Shown piece by piece: positions 46,368 through 56,100 of a DNA stretch of 64,000 nt. This DNA comes from an uncultured Actinomycetes bacterium. Lineage in GTDB: Bacteria; Actinomycetota; Geothermincolia; Fen-727; JACVIW01. A program made the position numbers and the translations under genes. Position 1 is the stretch's first letter; each line of letters starts with the position of its first letter. The stretch spans positions 90,899 through 154,898 of the forward strand of contig CAKZLU010000011.1 of NCBI GenBank assembly GCA_937127245.1, written 5' to 3'. The notes under the pieces were generated by a model that was given only the letters and a program-made list of their open reading frames with translations, was not told the origin of the DNA and did no database searches.

Positions 46368-46893
46368 ACGTACTTAGGGACAGGTCCGAATAAAGCGCCA
46401 GGTAAGGTACCGTTTATGCGTGCCATTCCCGGCAGGATAGCAGGAAACGGAAGACAAACGCTTGCCTTTATCACTCCTGAAGACGTACCAAATCGCTTAT
46501 TGCCCCCGCCGAGGGATGAGTAAATGAACTCGGTTTATACCGTTTTCGACAGCGCTCCTCACGGTCAAGGATGAGTATATCCATGGCGCAAATCTTAAAA
46601 ATGAAACCCTGAAGATTCGCGAAACCAATCTTTTCTGAAAACAGTCGTGAAAATCCTGGGTAGTGTGCCGGGCGCGAAAGAGCCTACTGACGTCCTTTAA
46701 ATTTGCAATCCGCGCAACCTGAAAAACTCAGTGGGAGCCCAGCATGCAAAAGACGCATAAATTCCGCGGAGTTTAAAAAATCTTTTCCTGAAACGGTATC
46801 CATACTGCGGTAATATTACAGGCAGAGACGCCGGGTGTCTTTTTAGTTCAGACATCGTTTTAACCCAAAGAGGTGAAAGATTTGGAGGTCTTT
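46368..46893. other. Gap before the propeller protein
   Basis: About 525 nt. It may hold further remains of the disrupted regulator, since short minus-strand frames occur, but nothing is recognisable. The promoter of the propeller gene must lie near its right end. Confidence 0.4.
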
Positions 46894-49170
46894 ATGATTG
46901 CGCATAACCGGTTTTTGTCTAAAATCTTGATCTTACTAATACTTCCCGTAGCGTTAACATTCACCCTTTCGCTCACGGATACAGCAAGTGCCGAAAGCTG
47001 GGAAAAAATTAACACCGACGGATTCGGCGACATCAAAAACTACGACGCTTTCTCCATGCTGGTTTATTACGATGAACTATACGTCGGCACAAAAAACCAG
47101 GGCGGGACAACGCAAGTGTGGAAGTATAACGGCAAAACATGGAAGAGGGTTAACATAGAACCCTTCAGTACCTATGGAACGTACCTCTGCTCTTATGCAG
47201 TGTTCAACGATAAAGTGTACATCGGTAGCTACAACGCTCCGACGGGATGCAAGGTCCTGTGTTATGACGGTTTGAGTGTTTACCAGGTCAATGAAGATGG
47301 TTTTGGCAATCCCAACAATACCGGCGCGACATCCATGTGCGCATATAACGGGTATCTCTACGTAGGCACCAGCCAGCCCGATTCCGGTCACGGTTGTGAA
47401 ATATGGAGGACCAAAGGCGAGGGGGAACCACCGTACTCAGACTGGGAAAGAGTCGGAAAGCCTGGAATGGGGACCAGCAAAAACACGACCGCCGCCTCGA
47501 TGGCGGTGTACGGGAAACTTTACATCGGCACAAAAAACAAAACGGATGGGGCTCAGGTCTGGAATTATGACGGGAGCATCTGGAGAAAAGTAAACAAGGA
47601 CGGCTTTGGAGATAGCAAGACCATTGGGGCATCCTCAATGTGCGTGCTCGGGCAATATCTTTACGTGGGCACCGAAAGAACCTTGGGAGGGCTGCGCGTT
47701 TGGAGATTCGATGGCTCATCCTGGACGAAGGTCTGCGCTGATGGTTTTGCAGACAATAACAACGTTAAGGCTTCCTCCATGACAGTATACAGGAACAAAC
47801 TGTATGTTGGAACAATGAACGAGAAGAACGGATGCGAGGTCTGGAGAACGGGTGGCGCTCCTTCACCTCCGCCTCCCACTCCCGAGATTCCAACGTCATT
47901 CTATTTCGCCGAGGGATTCACCGGACGAGGTTTTTATGAATACCTCTGTATCGGAAACGCAAACCAGAAAGAGGCTACCGTTTTAGTAACGTACATGTTC
48001 AACAACGGCACGGGAAATGACGTCTTTTACACAATACCAGCAATGAGCCGCGTTACCATAGAAGTGAATTCCGTTGTCGGCTCAAACAGAGAGGTATCCA
48101 TGAAAATTCTCTCAATGGAGAAAAACATAGTCGCTGAACGAATAATGTATTTCAACTACGCCGATGTGTGGACCGGGGGACACGCTTGCATCGGGGCGGT
48201 TTCCCCAGCTTTTAAGTGGTATTTCGCCGAAGGCACCACCATAACTGGTTTCGATGAATACATTACTGTTCAAAACCCGACAACAGCCGAAGCCCACCTC
48301 CGCTTTCGATACATGATCGAGGGTACAGGCGAAGTGGTTTATTCGGAATCCGTACAGCCGGAATCAAGGGCGACCTTCTCGGTAAAAAGACATCTCGGTG
48401 AAGGAAAACACGTAAGCCTCCTGCTTGAGTCCGATCAATATATCGTGGCGGAGCGCCCGATGTACTTCAATTATGGCCCCGGAAGACAGAACTGGAACGA
48501 TGGTCACTGCATAGTGGGCATAACCTCACCGCAGAAGACATGGTATTTCGCGGAAGGCACGACGCGGGAAGGGTTTGAGTCTTGGCTCTGCATTCAAAAT
48601 CCGGAACCAGTAGACATAAAGGTCACGGCAGAATACACATTTGCCCGGGGTCAGGGTTCTCCTATGGTGAAAACATACAATGTGCCCGCGCTGCAAAGGC
48701 TCACCCTGTTTTTAAACAAAGAGGTTGGGGCTGAGAAGGATGTTTCGGTAAAACTCACATCTGATATCGGCTTCATCGCCGAAAGACCGATGTACTTCCT
48801 ATACAAAGGAGCCTGGGACGGCGGTCATGACGGCAGAGGAGTGGAAATACCCGCGACATCCTGGTTTTTTGCTGAAGGATACACCGGCACGAATTTCGAC
48901 GAATGGCTCAGCATCCTGAACCCCAACAAATCGGCGGGAAAGATAACCATAACCTACTACACTTCAAAAGGTCAGACAATCATAAAAGAACACGATATCG
49001 AGCCTGAATCAAGATTGACTGTTTATGTGAACGGAGACGCCGGCAGGGACCTTGAATTATCGTCGCAAATATCGTCCACCGTCCCAGTAGTGTGCGAACG
49101 ACCGATGTATTTCTACCACTCAGGGATGACAGGGGGACATGTCGTGACGGGTTTTGTGCCCGCAAGATAA
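46894..49170 (+). CDS. Secreted six-bladed propeller protein with four YFAEG repeats
   Basis: 758 residues. Start ATG 46894 (GGAGG at 5 nt) gives a signal peptide with KILILLILPVALTFTL and cleavage near TASA. Residues about 37-330 are six repeats of about 45-60 residues, each with a W-x-K-V-N-x-D-G-F-G-D turn, an SM-x-VY strand, LYVGT and VW..DG. After a Pro-rich hinge, four repeats of about 100 residues follow, each starting (W)YFAEGxT and containing ERPMYF and GGH. Similar YFAEG repeats (DUF5719-like) are typical of actinobacterial surface proteins. No membrane anchor or sorting signal is seen. Role: adhesion or surface binding, inferred. Confidence 0.8.
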   Translation: MIAHNRFLSKILILLILPVALTFTLSLTDTASAESWEKINTDGFGDIKNYDAFSMLVYYDELYVGTKNQGGTTQVWKYNGKTWKRVNIEPFSTYGTYLCSYAVFNDKVYIGSYNAPTGCKVLCYDGLSVYQVNEDGFGNPNNTGATSMCAYNGYLYVGTSQPDSGHGCEIWRTKGEGEPPYSDWERVGKPGMGTSKNTTAASMAVYGKLYIGTKNKTDGAQVWNYDGSIWRKVNKDGFGDSKTIGASSMCVLGQYLYVGTERTLGGLRVWRFDGSSWTKVCADGFADNNNVKASSMTVYRNKLYVGTMNEKNGCEVWRTGGAPSPPPPTPEIPTSFYFAEGFTGRGFYEYLCIGNANQKEATVLVTYMFNNGTGNDVFYTIPAMSRVTIEVNSVVGSNREVSMKILSMEKNIVAERIMYFNYADVWTGGHACIGAVSPAFKWYFAEGTTITGFDEYITVQNPTTAEAHLRFRYMIEGTGEVVYSESVQPESRATFSVKRHLGEGKHVSLLLESDQYIVAERPMYFNYGPGRQNWNDGHCIVGITSPQKTWYFAEGTTREGFESWLCIQNPEPVDIKVTAEYTFARGQGSPMVKTYNVPALQRLTLFLNKEVGAEKDVSVKLTSDIGFIAERPMYFLYKGAWDGGHDGRGVEIPATSWFFAEGYTGTNFDEWLSILNPNKSAGKITITYYTSKGQTIIKEHDIEPESRLTVYVNGDAGRDLELSSQISSTVPVVCERPMYFYHSGMTGGHVVTGFVPAR

Positions 49171-49336
49171 CCAGCCGGAATCTTATGACCGACCGCGTTT
49201 TGAAATAACCGGGGCTGGGAAAACTCATAAGCGCTTCTGTCGCCGGACAGTTCGGCGAATATAGCCATTATTTCCTTGTCTAAGAATGAGCTTTCCAGGA
49301 TAGTTACCGCAACTCATGGGGGAAAGGAGACGAACG

Positions 49337-50785
49337 ATGAAGATATCAAGCCCGACTGAATACAAGCTAAGCCTGAGCAATCTCAAAAGGCGAATATATA
49401 TTCTCGGGGAACAGGTCGAGGACACAACCGAGCACCCCATGGTGATACCGTCCCTTAACGCAATAGCTGAGACGTACAATCCAGGCGACGAACCGGAAGC
49501 TTCGGAAATTCTGTTCGCAGAGTCACACCTCACGGGCAAGCGGATAAGCAGGTTCACGCACATACACCAGAGCACGGATGACCTCGTAAAAAAGGTTCTC
49601 ATGCAGCGTCTTCTGGGAAGAAGAACCTCAACCTGCTTCCAAAGATGCGTGGGAATGGATGGGATAAACGCGCTTTATTCGGTTACATACGAATGCGACC
49701 AGAGGCACGGTACCGAGTATCATAAAAGGCTCAAAGATTACATCGCCTGGATACAGGAAGAAAACGTTGTGGTTGACGGGGCCATGACAGACGTTAAAGG
49801 CGACAGAAGCCTCCGCCCATGCGAGCAGCAAGACCCCGACATGTTCGTCAGGATAGTTGACCGCGACGCCAGAGGAATCGTGGTGCGCGGCGCGAAGGCG
49901 CATCAAACCGGCGCGCTAAACTCACACGAAATCCTCGTGATGCCAACCACCGCAATGCGCGAGGAAGAATCCGAGTACGCCGTGTCTTTCGCGATTCCAG
50001 CGGACACAAAGGGCGTGATCTTTATTCTTGGAAGGCAACCTTCGGATACCCGCAGGCTCGAGGCAAGTCCTCTGGACATGGGAAACCCCAGGTTCTCAAG
50101 CCAAGAGGCGCTGGTGATCTTCGATGACGTTTTTGTTCCTAAAGAGCGGGTTTTTATGGCTTGGGAAGCGGACGTTAGCGGACTTGTGGTGGAGCGCTTC
50201 GCCGCTTTTCACAGGCAAAGTTACGGGGGGTGCAAGGTTGGGGTGGGGGATGTCCTCATCGGCGCGGCTAAATTGATATCCGACTATCAGGGCACCTCGC
50301 GCGCAAGTCATATCCGCGAAAAGATAGTGGAGATGGTCCACTTAAACGAGACCCTTTTCTGCTGCGGCATAGCCTGCAGCTCAATGGGAAGAAAGACCTC
50401 GGCCGGGAATTACGAGGTTGACACACTTCTTGCCAACGTGTGCAAGTTAAACGTCACGAGATTCCCATTCGAGATTGCCAGGCTGCTTCAGGACATCGCG
50501 GGCGGACTGCTGGTTACCATGCCGTCCGAAAAGGATATGAAAAATCCGGAAATATCGGGCTTCATCGAAAAGTACCTTAAGGGAAGCGCGGATGTCCCAA
50601 CAGTCGACAGGATCAAGGTGCTTAAGTTCATAGAGAACATGACGGTGGGATGTGGCGCCGCCGCTTATCTAACCGAAAGCATCCACGGGGCAGGCTCGCC
50701 CCAAGCTCAGCGCATCATGATCTCGAGACTTGCGAATCTGAAAGAAAAGAGCGAACTGGTGAAAAAAATTCTCGATATCAAATAA
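49337..50785 (+). CDS. abfD: 4-hydroxybutyryl-CoA dehydratase / vinylacetyl-CoA isomerase
   Basis: 482 residues of the HpaB/AbfD flavoprotein family. The [4Fe-4S] ligands of AbfD are all present: Cys100 and Cys104 in STCFQRCVGMDG, His292 and Cys299 in FHRQSYGGC. The last pair falls on the same numbers as in the clostridial enzyme. The enzyme dehydrates 4-hydroxybutyryl-CoA to crotonyl-CoA by a ketyl radical route. It serves succinate/GABA fermentation or the 4-hydroxybutyrate carbon cycles. ATG 49337 has AAAGGAG at 7 nt. It is a single-gene unit; a CoA transferase is not nearby. Confidence 0.92.
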   Translation: MKISSPTEYKLSLSNLKRRIYILGEQVEDTTEHPMVIPSLNAIAETYNPGDEPEASEILFAESHLTGKRISRFTHIHQSTDDLVKKVLMQRLLGRRTSTCFQRCVGMDGINALYSVTYECDQRHGTEYHKRLKDYIAWIQEENVVVDGAMTDVKGDRSLRPCEQQDPDMFVRIVDRDARGIVVRGAKAHQTGALNSHEILVMPTTAMREEESEYAVSFAIPADTKGVIFILGRQPSDTRRLEASPLDMGNPRFSSQEALVIFDDVFVPKERVFMAWEADVSGLVVERFAAFHRQSYGGCKVGVGDVLIGAAKLISDYQGTSRASHIREKIVEMVHLNETLFCCGIACSSMGRKTSAGNYEVDTLLANVCKLNVTRFPFEIARLLQDIAGGLLVTMPSEKDMKNPEISGFIEKYLKGSADVPTVDRIKVLKFIENMTVGCGAAAYLTESIHGAGSPQAQRIMISRLANLKEKSELVKKILDIK

Positions 50786-51076
50786 GGCGCAGAACAAGCC
50801 GCGGGAAAAGACCCTGCGCGAACCTCAGTCGAGCTTTCCTCTCTTGCTGTGGCGAGCAATCATGCATGAGGAAATCAAAGATTCCCCACCCTTAGACTCG
50901 CAAACGTTTACAAGACCCAGGGAGTCGCTCGGCGTCCCAGCCCGCTTTTTATCCCCCTAAAACCACACGAAGCGCTCGATCTTTCGCAACAACGTACATG
51001 CGCCACTTACAGGTCCAACAAGCGTCGGCATAATTTCGCCTGCCAAAAGGAGCGCGAAAAAATCTTCTCCTGGGTA
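50786..51076. other. Gap before lexA
   Basis: About 290 nt. A long inverted pair GCGCAG...CTGCGC directly after the abfD stop may help termination. Otherwise nothing recognised until the lexA promoter. Confidence 0.4.
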
Positions 51077-51105
51077 TTGATTTTCGGTTTTTGTTCGGGT
51101 AACAT
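51077..51105 (+). promoter_or_regulatory. lexA promoter with embedded LexA-type half-site, leaderless
   Basis: TTGATT at 51077-51082, a 17-nt spacer, and TAACAT at 51100-51105. The spacer holds CGG-N7-GTTCG (51085-51097), a partial match to the Gram-positive LexA box CGAAC-N4-GTTCG. The lexA ATG is at 51115, 9 nt after the -10 box, with no ribosome site, so transcription should start at or next to the start codon. Confidence 0.6.
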
Positions 51106-51114
51106 AACATCGCC

Positions 51115-51795
51115 ATGGAGGAGATTCTAACCAAAAGGCAGGCTCAAATTCTTGAGCTCATAGCCGAACATCGCGCGAGAAGGGGTTATTCCCCCACGGT
51201 GCGTGAAATCGCGCATCTGCTCGGGCTTTCCTCGGTCGCCACGGTAGCCGAGCATATAAGCGCTCTTGAGAAAAAGGGGCTGCTGCGGAGGCTCCCGAAC
51301 AAAGCCAGGTCGGTAACGCTTACTCGAGCGGGCAGGTCCTTTCTCAAATATTCGCATACTCCCGCCCTTTCCCGCGGAGAGTCCCCAAAATCCGCCATGA
51401 TTCCGCTCCTCGGAGTCATTTCAGCCGGGCTTCCCATTGAGGCCCTTCCCATCCCGGAGGAGATAGAGGTGCCCTCAGGCATGGTCGCCGGACGCGAATG
51501 CTTCGCCCTGAAAGTAAAAGGCAAGTCAATGGTGGGGGAGGGAATCCTTGACGGAGACTACGTGGTGGTGGAAAAGAAGGTCACGGCGGAAAACGGGGAT
51601 ACGGTTGTCGCACTCATAAACGGTGAGGAAGTCACCCTGAAGAAATTGCGGCGCTACATGGAAGGAGGCAGAGAAAAGGTCAGGCTTGAGCCCGCCAACC
51701 CCCAGATGGAACCCATAGTTCTCCAAGAAGGGGACAACCTCCAGATACAGGGAAGGGTGATAGGGGTAATTCGCCTGATAGAAAGCAAGACGTGA
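51115..51795 (+). CDS. lexA: SOS repressor LexA
   Basis: 226 residues. Winged helix-turn-helix (about 1-72, with YSPTVREIAHLLGLSSVATV), then an S24 self-cleaving domain. The cleavage bond is Ala104-Gly105 in GVISAGLPIE, Ser138 is in KGKSMVGEG and Lys176 in EEVTLKKL, so the catalytic dyad is complete. The Ser motif reads GKSMVGEGI where most have GDSMIDAGI. Its promoter appears leaderless and contains a half LexA site, so it is probably self-regulated. dinB starts within 12 nt of its stop and dnaE follows: one damage-inducible unit. Confidence 0.95.
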   Translation: MEEILTKRQAQILELIAEHRARRGYSPTVREIAHLLGLSSVATVAEHISALEKKGLLRRLPNKARSVTLTRAGRSFLKYSHTPALSRGESPKSAMIPLLGVISAGLPIEALPIPEEIEVPSGMVAGRECFALKVKGKSMVGEGILDGDYVVVEKKVTAENGDTVVALINGEEVTLKKLRRYMEGGREKVRLEPANPQMEPIVLQEGDNLQIQGRVIGVIRLIESKT

Positions 51796-51806
51796 GGGGA
51801 TCGATC

Positions 51807-53117
51807 TTGGCCGAAAAGCATTTCAAAAGCGCCGGCAATCTCGAGAAGGCGAAATTTCCCGGTCAGCCGCGGAGAGTTTTTCTCCACACAGACATGGACG
51901 CCTTTTTTGTCTCCGTGGAGAGGCTGCTTGATCCTTCCCTCCGGAAAAAGCCGGTTATAGTAACCGGTGGACCCTCGAGAAGAGGAGTTGTCTCTTCCGC
52001 TTCCTACGAGGCGCGCGAAAAAGGCGTGCGCTCGGCGATGCCCCTTGTGCGCGCGCTCAGGCTCTGCCCCGAGGCAACTATCATCCCCGGCAATTTCGCA
52101 GCCTACGCGCGCTACTCAAACCTCGTGATGGAAATACTTCACGAATACACCCCCTTCGTGGAACAAGCTGGAATAGATGAAGCCTATCTTGACCTCACCG
52201 GCTGCCGCCTTCTTTTCGGGAATCCGGCAGAAGTCGCCAGAAGGATCCGGCAAAGGATACGGGAGGAGCTCGGTCTCCCCTCGAGCGCCGGACTCTCCAG
52301 CGCAATGATAGTCAGCAAAGTCGCCTCCGCTCTTGCCAAACCCAACGGCTTCATCGAGGTTCCGCCGGGAGCCGAGGCGTCATTTCTCGCGCCCCTTCCC
52401 GTAGATGCGCTTCCCGGGGTCGGTCCCTCCTGCCGCCTTATCCTTGCCGAGATGGGCATTCGAAAAATAGGGGAGCTTGCGCTCCTTCCGCCCGAGGCGC
52501 TTGAAGCGGTCTTGGGCTCCTGGGGACGCACTCTCCACGAATACTCGAGAGGAATTGACAGACGCCGGATTGAGAGCTCAGAGATGCCGGGCTCGGTAAG
52601 CAGGGAGATGACCTTTGAAAGCGACACCTTCGAATACGAATTCCTCCGCTCGGTGCTTCTTCTGCTCTGTGACAAATGCTGCGCCGCTTTAAGGAAAGGG
52701 GCGCTTGCCTCAAGAAGGGTCAGCGTGAAAGTCAGGTACTCCGATTTTGACACCAGGATTAAATCCCGCACACTTCCATGCCCGACCGATCGCGAACAGA
52801 ACATCTATCCCGTCGCGCTTGAACTGCTCGAGCGCCTTCTGACACGCGGGGTGCGCGTAAGGCTGCTCGGGGTGAACCTCTCGGCGCTTGTCCCTTACTC
52901 GGCCCAGTATGAACTCTTTCCCCGCACCTCTCCTTCGGGAGACCCTGAAAAAATCGACAGACTCAACAGAAGTCTCGATCTCATCCGAAAGAGGTTCGGC
53001 TTCGAAGCCATCATGAGGGCAGGCGCGCTCAACTCCGCGCGGGGCGAGAAAACAAGAAAACCCCCCGTCCCAGAACCAAAAATGCCGAACGACAGATGCC
53101 AGGCGGCTGCCATGTAA
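51807..53117 (+). CDS. dinB: Y-family DNA polymerase (DinB/Pol IV)
   Basis: 436 residues. Catalytic carboxylates are intact: HTDMDAFFVSVE near residue 27 and GIDEAYLDLTG near residue 118. Palm, fingers and thumb (LPGVGPSCRLILAEMGI as HhH) and little finger are all present; a clamp-binding peptide QYELF lies near residue 367, followed by a tail. TTG 51807 behind GAGGGG at 7 nt is chosen; GTG 51792 overlapping the lexA stop is the alternative. Because the acidic residues are kept, it is a working polymerase and not an ImuB-type adaptor. Coupled with lexA and dnaE. Confidence 0.93.
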   Translation: MAEKHFKSAGNLEKAKFPGQPRRVFLHTDMDAFFVSVERLLDPSLRKKPVIVTGGPSRRGVVSSASYEAREKGVRSAMPLVRALRLCPEATIIPGNFAAYARYSNLVMEILHEYTPFVEQAGIDEAYLDLTGCRLLFGNPAEVARRIRQRIREELGLPSSAGLSSAMIVSKVASALAKPNGFIEVPPGAEASFLAPLPVDALPGVGPSCRLILAEMGIRKIGELALLPPEALEAVLGSWGRTLHEYSRGIDRRRIESSEMPGSVSREMTFESDTFEYEFLRSVLLLLCDKCCAALRKGALASRRVSVKVRYSDFDTRIKSRTLPCPTDREQNIYPVALELLERLLTRGVRVRLLGVNLSALVPYSAQYELFPRTSPSGDPEKIDRLNRSLDLIRKRFGFEAIMRAGALNSARGEKTRKPPVPEPKMPNDRCQAAAM

Positions 53118-53128
53118 GGTGATCCTCC

Positions 53129-56100
53129 ATGTCTTTCGTCCACCTTAACACCCACAGTAAATTCAGCCTTCTCTACGGAGCAAGTTCAGTTGAGGACCTT
53201 GTCTCCGCCTGCGCCGAGTCCGGGATGGAGGCTCTTGCGCTTACCGATAGAGACGGGATTTATGCCGCCGTTCCCTTCTTCGAAGAGGCCACTTCAGCCG
53301 GGATCAAACCAATCCTGGGCTGCGATCTCGAGATCGCGCCGCCCGGCAAAGATGCCGCGAAAACCCACCGGATCATCCTCATTGTGCGGAACGAAAAGGG
53401 TTATTCCAATCTTTGCAAGCTCATCACCGAAAGACACCTCGGCAAATCATGGGAGAAAGGCAGTTGCGATGAGGGCGCTCCTCTTTCCCTTGACAGAATT
53501 TCCCAGTGGTCTGAAGGGCTTTTCGCACTGTGTCCTGATGCTGAGCTCCTCGAGGCTCTCGTTGAGATCTTCGGAGATAACCTTTTTGCCGAAATCTCAA
53601 ACGATGGGACGAAAGAGAGCCACCTGAAAGCCGAGGTTCTCATAGAAAAAGCTCACCGTCTCGGCATCTTTTGCGCAGCGACCAATAAAGTGGCGTTCGC
53701 GGACCCGAAGGATTACAATCTCCACCTTCTCTTAAGCGCGGTACGCCTTTCAAAGCCCATCTCCCACATCCAACCCCACGAGCGAGCAAGCCCTGATTGC
53801 TACCTCAAGACCCCCCGGGAAATGGGGGAGACTTTCAGCCTCTATCCCTACACGCTCGCGCCGGAAGCGCTTGCCATGACCGGCGAAATCGCGCGCTCCT
53901 GCGATTTCCGCTTCGAGATGGGGAGTAGAATTTTCCCGAAGGTTGACATTCCCCCAGGCGAAACCCCCTTCTCGCATCTTGCCAAATTATGTCTCGAGGG
54001 AGCATCCAGACGCTACCGCCCGCTCTCACCGGAGGCGCTCGACAGGCTCCATTACGAACTCGAGATAATAGAAAGGCTCGGATTCACCCCTTATTTTCTT
54101 GTCGTTCACGACATCGTGAGGTTCTGCTCGGAACGCGGCATAAAAGCAGCAGGTCGAGGTTCGGCAGCCGGCAGCATGGTTGCCTACGTTCTTGGAATAA
54201 CTTACATAGATCCGCTCGAGCACAATCTCTATTTTGAGCGGTTCCTCTCCCCGGCCAGAGAAGATCCCCCCGACATAGACCTCGACATAAGCTGGCGCAG
54301 ACGGGATGAGGTCCTCAGCTACATATACCGCAGATTCGGGGCTGACAAAGTCGCGATGATATGCACTTTCGCCACAATGAAATCCAGAATGGCTCTGAGG
54401 GACGCCGCGAGGGCATTCGGCCTGTCGCCAGAGGAAACCTTCCGCCTCACGAAGAAAATACCCCACTGCCGGGCAAGCCAGATAGAGGCAGCCATATCGG
54501 TAATCCCCTCATGCCGCGGGCTCGAGTTTGAGTCTGAGCCCTACCGGACCGTCCTTGAGTTATGCGCCCGTCTCGACGGCTTTCCGAGGCATCTCTCCGT
54601 TCACGCGGGAGGGATCGTGATAGCAGACCGCCCCATAACAGAGATTGTTCCTCTCCAGCGCGCGGCAAAGGGTTTCATAATAACCCAGTATGACATGGGT
54701 CCCATAGAAAAACTCGGACTTTTAAAAATAGACATACTCGGCCAAAGGGGGCTTTCGGTAATAGAGAACTCCGCGGCGCTCGCAGAAAGGGAGCACGGAA
54801 AAAGAATCGACACCGATTCCCTTCCGCGCGATGATCCCGAGACCTTCAGGCTTCTCTCGGAAGGCCGCACCATCGGGGTGTTCCAGATTGAGAGCCCCGG
54901 TATGCGCTCACTTCTGTCCGCGCTAAAACCCCGCTCCATCGAAGACCTGACCCTCGCCATCGCGTTGATCAGACCCGGCGCCTCGGGAAGCGGGATGAAG
55001 GAGCTCTTCCTTAAGCGCCGGGCTGGTCTCGAGCCGGTGTCCTATATTCACACCGAACTCGAGCTGATACTCTCCGAATCCCTCGGTACTTTTATCTACC
55101 AGGAGCAGGTGATGCGCGCCGCGGCAGTGATAGCCGGGTTCACTCTCGAAGAGGCGGATGAGCTGCGGCGCGCCATGACACACAGGCGCTCGAGCGAGCA
55201 GATGAACGCCATCCGCCAGCGCTTCATTGAGGGCGCCGTCTCAAGAGGCGTCCCCGAAAGGAGCGCCAAGGCTATTTTCGCGAGTCTCGCGAATTTCGCG
55301 GGTTACGGCTTCCCCAAAGCGCATGCCGCAACTTACGCGGAGTTCGCCTATCAGGCGGCGTATCTGAAAGCCAACTACCCGGCCGAGTTCATGACCTCCG
55401 TGCTCTCCAACGAAGCCGGGTTTTACCATCATTCGGTTTACATCGAGGAGGCAAAGCGCTCGGGTGTGCGCGTCTTTCTCCCTGACATAAACAGGAGCGG
55501 CGCCGATTATTCGGTGGTTTCCGGTGCGATTTACATAGGTTTGTCCAGAATAAAGGGGATCAGAAGAAAGACGATAGACTCGATAATTTCAGCCCGTGCC
55601 GAATTTCCCTTCACCTCGCTGTCCGATTTCCTCTCCAGAGTGGACATTTCCGAGGAGGAAACCGCTGCGCTCATAAAATGCGGGGCTTTCGATGCCTTTG
55701 AGAATACGCGCCCGGAACTTCTCTGGAAACTTCGAATAATATACCCCGCGGCAGGCGAGGCACGCGCTTCCGGCAGGCGCGGTTTCCCTGGAGAATCCGC
55801 CCGGCTTTTCAATCCCGAAAGAATGGGTCTTCGCGTGGTGCTCCCCCGGATTCCCGACTATTCACCGGCGGAAAAAATCCGCATGGAACTCGAGCTCCTC
55901 GAAGCAAGCGTATCCTCCCACCCCCTCGAAATCCTGGCATCAGATTGGCTTCCCCGCGCCACCACAAAGAGCACCCAAATCACATCAGCATTGGGGAAGA
56001 AGGTCACAGTGGTAGGCTGGGTGATAGCCCAGCGAAGGGCCGTCACAAAGGATGGTCGTTACATGCAGTTTCTCACGCTTGAGGACCTCCACGGCACCTA

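Noticed and set aside
51807..53117. ImuB-type inactive Y-family adaptor
   Set aside because: DMDAFF and GIDEAYLD acids are all present, so it is a catalytic polymerase.
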